From Synergistaceae bacterium (GTDB taxonomy: Bacteria > Synergistota > Synergistia > Synergistales > Aminobacteriaceae), in NCBI GenBank assembly GCA_009784305.1, contig WRBZ01000017.1:1-11071 (forward strand): a DNA stretch of 11,071 nt. The letters run 5' to 3'. The notes beneath the pieces are model-generated. The model was not told the DNA's origin. It made no database searches and saw only the letters and a list, made by a program, of their open reading frames with translations. Position numbers and translations under genes: made by a program. This document shows positions 5,980 to 11,071 of the stretch, piece by piece. The number at the start of each line of letters is the position of its first letter. Positions within the stretch are counted from its first letter, which is position 1.

Positions 5980-7107
5980 TTGATTAATAACTTAAATAAA
6001 TCAAGGAAAATCTTTCATGTCGCTTTTTTGTTGCGCGACTTAGGGCAAGGCGGAGCTGAGCGTTCTTCTCTCCGTTTAGCAAACGGGCTTGCAAATTACG
6101 GAATGAAAGTAACGCTTTTTATCTTGAAAAGAGAAGGTGAAATGTTAAATTCAATAAACCCCAATATTCAGGTCATCGATATTAAATCTTCATTTATCAG
6201 GTTAATATTGAAAATTCGCTCAATGGACATTGATTACCTCCTGCCAATATATACATCGATGAGAGCTCTCATGGCTAAAGCGGTACTGAATATACCATTC
6301 AAAGTCATAATATCCCAGCGCAATATGTTCACTATGGATAGAGGCCCTATCCAGACAAAGCTGAGATTTCTCAGATGTAAGCTGCTTTATAGGTATGCAG
6401 ATGCATGCGTATGCATATCGGAAGGCGTTGCAAAAGAAATGAGAACTTTAAATCTGCTGCCATCCGATAAGATTCACGTAATATACAACCCGGTCGTCAA
6501 CAAAGAGCTTCTGTCACAGATAAGCGAACCTATCGACGACCAATGGTTTTATGAAAATAGCGGCTCTGTGATAATCGGAGTTGGAAGGTTTGGAGACCAA
6601 AAGGACTTTGCGACCCTTATCAAGGCATTTGAAATAGTTTCAAAAAGCAGGGATAATCTTAAATTACTCTTGCTTGGCGAAGGTAAGCAAAGAAAAATGT
6701 TGGAAAATATGGTAATGGAATTAGGGCTTTCCGAAAAGATACGTATGCCCGGCTATATCCCAAATCCATATCCTTTCATGAAAAAAGCAGCTCTTTTCGT
6801 CCTGACATCACGTTTTGAGGGGTTTGGTAATGTTGTGGCTGAAGCTTTGGCTTGCGGGTGCAATGTTGTGTCAACTGACTGTAAAAGCGGACCGAGCGAG
6901 ATTTTAGATAACGGAAAATATGGAGCGCTGGCTAAAGTCGGCGACCCGGAAGATATAGCGAAAGCCATCAATATAATGCTGGATAATCCGCTGCCTGAAG
7001 AGCTTTTGATATCACGCGCTAAATTTTTCTCCGAAGAAAGAGCCGTCGAAAACTATTACGCCCTCTTTTCCGCAATTTCTGATTCTACAACCTCGCAGAT
7101 AACGTGA
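5980..7107 (+). CDS. GT4-family glycosyltransferase (group 1)
   Basis: This retaining, GT-B-fold enzyme uses a nucleotide sugar to extend LPS core or another surface glycan; donor and acceptor are not identifiable. With the TTG start at 5980 it has 375 residues, the usual size. The N-terminal domain opens with FHVAFLLRDLGQGGAERSSL (12-31), the GGAE loop typical of the family. VGRFGDQKDF (201-210) starts the C-terminal domain, and RFEGFGNVVAEAL (278-290) holds the EX7E pair E280/E288, followed by the CGCNVVSTD and SGPSEIL segment that contacts the donor. It is divergent from the heptosyltransferase-like gene and convergent with gmhA, whose last 52 bases it overlaps. It is thus a single-gene + strand transcript set between two leftward heptose runs. 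I see no hairpin terminator at its 3' end. Confidence 0.9.
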   Translation: MINNLNKSRKIFHVAFLLRDLGQGGAERSSLRLANGLANYGMKVTLFILKREGEMLNSINPNIQVIDIKSSFIRLILKIRSMDIDYLLPIYTSMRALMAKAVLNIPFKVIISQRNMFTMDRGPIQTKLRFLRCKLLYRYADACVCISEGVAKEMRTLNLLPSDKIHVIYNPVVNKELLSQISEPIDDQWFYENSGSVIIGVGRFGDQKDFATLIKAFEIVSKSRDNLKLLLLGEGKQRKMLENMVMELGLSEKIRMPGYIPNPYPFMKKAALFVLTSRFEGFGNVVAEALACGCNVVSTDCKSGPSEILDNGKYGALAKVGDPEDIAKAINIMLDNPLPEELLISRAKFFSEERAVENYYALFSAISDSTTSQIT

Positions 7108-7649
7108 ATCAACAAGCCGTGAACCTCCTGTATTCGCGGAGTGCTTGAAGATGGAACGTCTATTACGATATCACTGAAAAGCCTTATTTCTGCGTCTTCA
7201 GGTAAAAGGCCAGTTAAGCATATAGTTTTTAACCCTACAGCCCTTGATAAATTAAGTGCATTTATGATATTTTTGGATTTACCGCTCGTGGTTATTCCTA
7301 TAAGTAAATCTCCTGCTTTTCCGACAGCTTCCACCTGATGGGCGTAAATTTGTTCAACTGAAAGATCATTACAAAGAGATGTCAGAACTGCTGTATCAGA
7401 CGTCAGAGCAATTGCCGGAAATCCTTTGCGGTCTTTTATTATGAAATTTCCAACAAGTTCCGCGGCAAAATGCTGCGCGTCCGCTGCGCTGCCGCCATTT
7501 CCGCATATCAATATTTTCCCTCCGCTTTTTATGCAATTAATAACAGCCGATATGACATCTTCAATTTTTTTCAGGAGTCTATCATCATAAAGCAGTTTAT
7601 TAAAGAGCATAACTGAATCTTCAACTATTTTCCTACATTTTTCGATCAT
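7056..7649 (-). CDS. gmhA: Sedoheptulose 7-phosphate isomerase (phosphoheptose isomerase)
   Basis: GmhA makes D-glycero-D-manno-heptose 7-phosphate from sedoheptulose 7-phosphate, the first committed step of ADP-heptose synthesis, in the cytosol. The 197-residue SIS-domain protein has the family's full set of landmarks: GGKILICGNGGSAADAQHFA (43-62), the TSGKSKNI phosphate loop (121-128) and PRIQEVHGLLIHV (171-183). The zinc or active-site residues known from E. coli GmhA correspond to H60, E64, Q174 and H182, all present. The ATG at 7649 follows GAGGAAG at a good distance. It overlaps the end of hldE by 17 bp, so the two are translationally coupled. At its 3' end it overlaps the opposing GT4 gene by 52 bp. 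Confidence 0.95.
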   Translation of the reverse strand: MIEKCRKIVEDSVMLFNKLLYDDRLLKKIEDVISAVINCIKSGGKILICGNGGSAADAQHFAAELVGNFIIKDRKGFPAIALTSDTAVLTSLCNDLSVEQIYAHQVEAVGKAGDLLIGITTSGKSKNIINALNLSRAVGLKTICLTGLLPEDAEIRLFSDIVIDVPSSSTPRIQEVHGLLIHVICEVVESEIAEKRA

Positions 7650-9084
7650 CGTCTATCTTCCTCAAAATACCGGTCGTTGAGTAACCTTCCAATATCGGAA
7701 GTATTACTACCTCTTTAGCGTATTGTCTTCCCACAACCTGATCCGGAGCATAATCTCCGCCTTTCGCTAAGACGTCTGGGGTCAGAAATGAAAGCAGCCT
7801 TTCCGGCGTATCTTCATCGAAAATAACTACGCAATCAACTATTGAAAGAGCCTCCAGTATTCGCGCGCGGGCGTTTTCATCATTAACGGGGCGGGAGCTG
7901 CCTTTCAAGCGGCGCACGGAATCATCGGAATTCAAACCGACTATGAGACGATCCCCCAAATTTTTCGCCCTTACAAGGCTGTCCAAATGCCCAGCGTGGA
8001 ATACATCAAAGCACCCGTTGGTGAAAACTACCTTTTCATTATTGTCCTTCCATGAAGCAACTTTTGAAACTGTTTCTTCAATTGTAAATAATTTATTAGA
8101 ATTTAGTCTGTTTACTTCGCTTATATAATTAAGCAACTCAAAAGCTTTGATGGGATACGTTCCGACTTTGCCTATGACTATTTGAGACGCGATATTCGCC
8201 AGTTTTATGCTTTCATAAATATCGGTTCCGGCTGCGATAAAAGCCGCTACCGTCGCTATCATCGTGTCGCCCGCGCCGGATACGTCATAAACATCGACCA
8301 TTCTCGCCCGTTCATGATGAACCAGGTTATCCTTTATCAAAGTAGCCCCGCGATCAGACCTTGTCACAAGCAGTGAATCAAGTCCATATTCAGCCCGGAC
8401 TGCGCTGCCTGCTTCCGATATAAGGTCATCTTCGTTGGAAATTCTCATATTCGAAACTTCACCAAGCTCGCGTAAGTTAGGAGTCACCATCGTGGCCCCG
8501 CGGTAGCGTTCCCAGTCGCTGCCCTTAGGATCAACGAAAACAGGAATATTTTTTGATTTACACAAATTTATTACTCCCGCGCAAAGCTTTTCCGTCAGCG
8601 TTCCTTTGCTGTAATCCGACAAAATTACTGCTCTTAAACCTTGCAAATTTACTATGCTATTCAAAGCTCCGATTATTTCTTCATCGCTTGGATGCAATAC
8701 CTTTTCCCTGTCAATACGGAGCATTTGCTGCCCTCTCCCGCCCAAGAGGCGAGTTTTTAATATTGTTTCCCCGTGAAACCAAATGCCGGACGCGTCAATA
8801 CCAGCCAGCTCAAATAACTCCACAACTTTATCACCCGCCTGATCGTTCCCTGCCCTTCCGAAAACTTTAACGGGCAGCCCCAGTCCTCGCAGGTTCATCG
8901 CCACATTCCCCGCTCCGCCGAGTATATATTTTTCTTCCTTGACATTGAGCACCGGAACGGGCGCTTCGGGAGAAATCCTGTTCACTTCACCGTATATGTA
9001 ATGGTCAAGCATTATATCGCCGACTACCGCTGTGGGAAACTCTTTAAAACCGCCCTCGCAGAGGGTTCTAACTGTGTTTAGCAT
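7633..9084 (-). CDS. hldE: Bifunctional heptose 7-phosphate kinase / heptose 1-phosphate adenylyltransferase
   Basis: HldE carries two steps of ADP-heptose synthesis: phosphorylation of heptose 7-phosphate at C1, and, after a phosphatase step, transfer of AMP to heptose 1-phosphate. Residues ~1-318 are a PfkB/ribokinase-type kinase with GGAGNVAMNLRGLG (56-69) for substrate and DVSGAGDTMIATVA (267-280) with the catalytic base D273. Residues ~335-483 are a cytidylyltransferase-like nucleotidyltransferase with TNGCFDVFHAGH (355-366), HxGH histidines 363 and 366, and EGYSTTGI (466-473), the STT motif. Both sites are intact and the 483-residue length matches full-length fused HldE. It starts 12 bases after the patatin gene stop with only a weak ribosome site, so coupling is likely, and gmhA follows directly. 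Also known as rfaE. Confidence 0.95.
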   Translation of the reverse strand: MLNTVRTLCEGGFKEFPTAVVGDIMLDHYIYGEVNRISPEAPVPVLNVKEEKYILGGAGNVAMNLRGLGLPVKVFGRAGNDQAGDKVVELFELAGIDASGIWFHGETILKTRLLGGRGQQMLRIDREKVLHPSDEEIIGALNSIVNLQGLRAVILSDYSKGTLTEKLCAGVINLCKSKNIPVFVDPKGSDWERYRGATMVTPNLRELGEVSNMRISNEDDLISEAGSAVRAEYGLDSLLVTRSDRGATLIKDNLVHHERARMVDVYDVSGAGDTMIATVAAFIAAGTDIYESIKLANIASQIVIGKVGTYPIKAFELLNYISEVNRLNSNKLFTIEETVSKVASWKDNNEKVVFTNGCFDVFHAGHLDSLVRAKNLGDRLIVGLNSDDSVRRLKGSSRPVNDENARARILEALSIVDCVVIFDEDTPERLLSFLTPDVLAKGGDYAPDQVVGRQYAKEVVILPILEGYSTTGILRKIDDDRKM

Positions 9085-9096
9085 AATTTGTCTTAT

Positions 9097-10101
9097 TTAT
9101 TTTCTATACTTTTCTACCCAATCGCCAAAATTCCACTTGGCTAAAAATTTTTCAGCCGAATAAAACCCATTTGAAAAGAGCTCATCACATTCTTCTTGCG
9201 TTATGTCAAAGTCGGTTGTACCTATTTGTTCCCTTTTCTTATTTACACCCTTTCCTAATTTGTTTGAAATGAGTATTGTTCGTTCAAAATCCCCGCTGGA
9301 AGTTGATACATGATATTTGTCGTGTGCATCCAACATTGTGTTCAAAAGAGACATTATGTAATTAAATATATTTTTTATCGCGGCCGTCTGTTCATAACCG
9401 CCGGGTTGATTCTGATCGTCATTAATATCCGTACTGAATTTAAATCCAAACGTAGGCCATGACGGATTTTTGCTATTGTCATCAAGAAGCCATATGGGAT
9501 AATTGCTTAAAAGCCCGCCGTCAACTATTATATGCTCTTTACCATCAATATCCTTGAGCCTGAATGGTTCGAAAAAGACAGGTATACTCATGCTCATTCT
9601 GACAGCTTTTGCGATTGAGAACTCATCGGGATCAAATCCGAATTGTTTCAGATCGCCGGGCAGGACAAGCATTTTCCTATCAGTAAGGTCAGACGCTATG
9701 GCGTTGAATTTATACCTGTATTTCTCTTCTTCAAAATCGGTTTTAATATCTTTGAACCGAGTTTTATTTTTTCTTCTAAGTAACGAATCAAGCCAGTTCT
9801 CAAAATAATCGGCGTTGTAAACTCCATAATTCATTATTATACTTAATGTTTTACCCATAGCGCCCAGCTTATCGAGGAAGTTTTCTTGTTTTAACTTCAT
9901 ATAATCTAATTTTTTCAGCTCTATCCTCAGCTCTTCGCTTTCATATCCTGCTGCGATAAGCGCTGAAATAATAGCCCCCGCCGAAGACCCGGCGACATTC
10001 ACAAACTCATATCCGGCTTTTTCAATAGCAGCAACCGCGCCGACAAGACCTATCCCTTTTACTCCGCCTCCTTGAAATACCGCGTCACATTTTAAACTCA
10101 C
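9097..10101 (-). CDS. Patatin-like phospholipase / acyl hydrolase
   Basis: Patatin-like proteins cleave acyl chains from lipids with a Ser-Asp dyad. Here the oxyanion hole GGGVKGIG is at residues 11-18, the nucleophile elbow is GSSAG (38-42, S40), and the catalytic aspartate is D194 in VDGGLLSNYP. VRMSMSIPVFFEP (167-179) is the usual segment before it. The 334-residue size is common for bacterial family members. There is no signal peptide or membrane helix, so it is probably cytosolic or loosely membrane-associated. The start is GTG at 10099-10101, eight bases after AAGGAGG (10110-10116), a strong site. It sits 64 bases after the TPR-DUF6273 gene and 12 bases before hldE, so it is probably co-transcribed with the heptose genes; a role in lipid A or membrane-lipid turnover is inference. 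CapV-type CBASS effectors share the fold, but no cyclase is nearby. Confidence 0.9.
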   Translation of the reverse strand: MSLKCDAVFQGGGVKGIGLVGAVAAIEKAGYEFVNVAGSSAGAIISALIAAGYESEELRIELKKLDYMKLKQENFLDKLGAMGKTLSIIMNYGVYNADYFENWLDSLLRRKNKTRFKDIKTDFEEEKYRYKFNAIASDLTDRKMLVLPGDLKQFGFDPDEFSIAKAVRMSMSIPVFFEPFRLKDIDGKEHIIVDGGLLSNYPIWLLDDNSKNPSWPTFGFKFSTDINDDQNQPGGYEQTAAIKNIFNYIMSLLNTMLDAHDKYHVSTSSGDFERTILISNKLGKGVNKKREQIGTTDFDITQEECDELFSNGFYSAEKFLAKWNFGDWVEKYRK

Positions 10102-10121
10102 GTTTTACGCCTCCTTATATT

Positions 10122-10137
10122 CTTTCAAACTTTCAAA
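10122..10137. repeat. Tandem 8-bp repeat in the gap before the patatin gene
   Basis: CTTTCAAA occurs twice in tandem (10122-10129 and 10130-10137) in the 64-base gap between the TPR-DUF6273 gene and the patatin gene, just upstream of the patatin ribosome site. No promoter with proper spacing could be drawn through it. It may be chance. Confidence 0.3.
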
Positions 10138-10165
10138 AGCCATTTCCGGAGTCAATCAGGCTGTT

Positions 10166-11071
10166 TTAAAGATGCAGCCACAAAGCGGGGCGAACTCCGC
10201 CGTGGACATTATAGATAAGGATGCCACGGACATTGACAAAACCGTCAAGGTTGACATCGGCAGCAAGAGAGTTATAGATGCCGGGCGACCGAAGCCACCA
10301 CCACGAAGCTTCATCGTTATATTCTGTTATTCTGCCGCTGTCGCTTGTGTTTGAAAATACACGGCCGTCATTGGCTGGGACCCACTCACCGTTAGGGTGT
10401 TGCCCCTCGTATCTTTTACGCCTTTTGTTCTCATAATCTCCGCTGTCGCCAAAATATCTGTCAGCCTCTTCAAGGCTCAGTAAAAATACCTTATCAGTTG
10501 TGTCGTTGCCGCCGGTTACACCATACCACAGGTTGTCCGGATTGTTAATTCTTGTTTCGACAATCCGTTCCTGATCCTCTGCTGTGAATTTTTGCAGGAA
10601 TTCGCCGTTCAGATAACTCCGCAAATCACACACCTCCCATATGATGTTGCCTCCTATATTATGATACGCTCTTTTTTCGATTATTTTATCGCTCAGTATC
10701 AACGCCCTGTTGTCCTGCACGTCAAGCACGCGCCAGTCATATCCGCCGAACTGTATGACAGCTCCAACTTGAAACGGACATGCCATAATTGCCTGATTAT
10801 ATCCTTCGATAAGGGCGCGGAAATCCGCGTCGGCAAAATGTAATGCCCTCTGGTAATTCTGCATGTCGTCCAACGTTTTTGCATGGTTTGCCAGGTCCGC
10901 TTCGTCTTTTATCTTCAGCTCCGCGCACAATTTACCTAAATATGCCGGCGCGTGTTCCGGGTCTATATCCAACACCCTGTCAAAGTATTCATCCGCCTGT
11001 TTCCATTCTTCATCCTCCAAAAACAACCATCCGCGCTTCATAAGTGATTCAACGCCGGGCTCAGCGGCGCA
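10166..11071 (-). CDS. TPR-DUF6273 protein with a variable C-terminal region (5' partial)
   Basis: The frame is open to the window edge. The first ATG (11041) gives 291 residues, but the ten preceding codons are also open and read smoothly into ESLMKRGWLFLEDEEW, which I recall as the usual continuous TPR-like segment of this family, so the true start is probably outside the window. Numbering from that ATG, residues 1-40 form a TPR-like helix pair with EWKQADEYFDRVLDIDPEHAPAYLGKL, and a helical linker runs to ~92. The DUF6273 domain follows: GGYDWRVLDV (99-108), LNGEFLQKFT (144-153), NLWYGVTGGNDTTDKVFLLS (170-189), WWWLRSPG (247-254) and GGVRPALWLHL (281-291). No signal peptide is visible in this part. 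Function is unknown; the layout suggests a binding domain. Residues 255-283 are scrambled compared with the secreted paralogue. It is the first gene seen of the leftward run to gmhA. Confidence 0.85.
   Translation of the reverse strand, partial: CAAEPGVESLMKRGWLFLEDEEWKQADEYFDRVLDIDPEHAPAYLGKLCAELKIKDEADLANHAKTLDDMQNYQRALHFADADFRALIEGYNQAIMACPFQVGAVIQFGGYDWRVLDVQDNRALILSDKIIEKRAYHNIGGNIIWEVCDLRSYLNGEFLQKFTAEDQERIVETRINNPDNLWYGVTGGNDTTDKVFLLSLEEADRYFGDSGDYENKRRKRYEGQHPNGEWVPANDGRVFSNTSDSGRITEYNDEASWWWLRSPGIYNSLAADVNLDGFVNVRGILIYNVHGGVRPALWLHL
10176..10311 (-). repeat. Candidate DGR variable region, copy B (136 bp)
   Basis: On the minus strand it opens at 10293-10311 and closes at 10176-10192 with the same 19- and 17-base blocks as copy A, at exactly the same spacing. 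The core (10193-10279) encodes residues 255-283 of the TPR-DUF6273 protein. Counting the following CGC, 29 of 30 codons end in C or T (only GGA does not), so Lys, Glu, Gln, Met and Trp are absent. At protein level 10 of 30 core positions match copy A (V, DG, V, V, G, HGG and R), against near-complete identity in the flanks. Confidence 0.6.

Noticed and set aside
9097..10101. Patatin-like protein as a CBASS (CapV-type) defence effector
   Set aside because: No cyclic-nucleotide synthase or CBASS accessory gene is next to it, and both neighbours are of other kinds.
10843..11043. 66-codon + strand open frame at the right edge
   Set aside because: It is antisense to the TPR part of the DUF6273 protein, whose motifs are clear.
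1..11071. Template repeat or reverse transcriptase for the proposed DGR within the window
   Set aside because: The opening block of the variable regions occurs only twice, in the two coding genes; no A-rich third copy and no reverse transcriptase motif (YxDD context) was found.
1..11071. tRNA, rRNA, CRISPR array, insertion sequence
   Set aside because: Gaps between genes are all about 110 bases or less, and none holds a cloverleaf, regular spaced repeats, terminal inverted repeats or transposase motifs.

Overview
The window looks like chromosomal DNA of a Gram-negative (diderm) bacterium of moderate-to-low GC. It carries the end of an RND efflux pump, which spans the envelope of diderms, and most of the ADP-L-glycero-D-manno-heptose pathway for the LPS inner core, with a GT9 heptosyltransferase-like protein and a GT4 glycosyltransferase. 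It also has two DUF6273-type proteins, a family I associate mainly with gut anaerobes. This mix fits a host-associated anaerobe, possibly Synergistota, but that placement is inference. The standard code fits: TGA acts as a stop in several genes, and GTG and TTG starts are used.

Layout. Positions 1-1619 (+) hold the 3' end of an RND permease gene and a small membrane-anchored protein of unknown function. Positions 1600-5869 (-) hold a run transcribed right to left: heptosyltransferase-like GT9, a secreted DUF6273 protein, hldD, and pepA, which overlaps the + strand gene tail to tail. A divergent promoter pair around 5918-5945 separates this run from a + strand GT4 gene (5980-7107). That gene runs head-on into gmhA with a 52-bp overlap of coding ends. 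Positions 7056-11071 (-) hold a second run: a TPR-DUF6273 protein cut by the window edge, a patatin-like phospholipase, hldE and gmhA.

How the genes work together. GmhA isomerises sedoheptulose 7-phosphate, the two halves of HldE phosphorylate and adenylylate the heptose, and HldD epimerises ADP-heptose to the form used by heptosyltransferases such as the GT9 protein here. The phosphatase step (GmhB) is missing from the window. GT4 probably adds another sugar to the core or to a surface glycan. PepA and the patatin protein are housekeeping or lipid-related neighbours with no obvious place in the pathway.

Main point of interest. The two DUF6273 proteins have unrelated N-termini (secretion signal versus TPR) but share a C-terminal domain ending in a 136-bp block. 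In both copies this block has near-identical ends (19 and 17 identical bases) around a scrambled core of 29 codons, and almost every core codon ends in C or T. This is the footprint expected of variable regions written by a diversity-generating retroelement (DGR). No reverse transcriptase or template repeat is visible here, so if the system is real it would act in trans from elsewhere in the genome.
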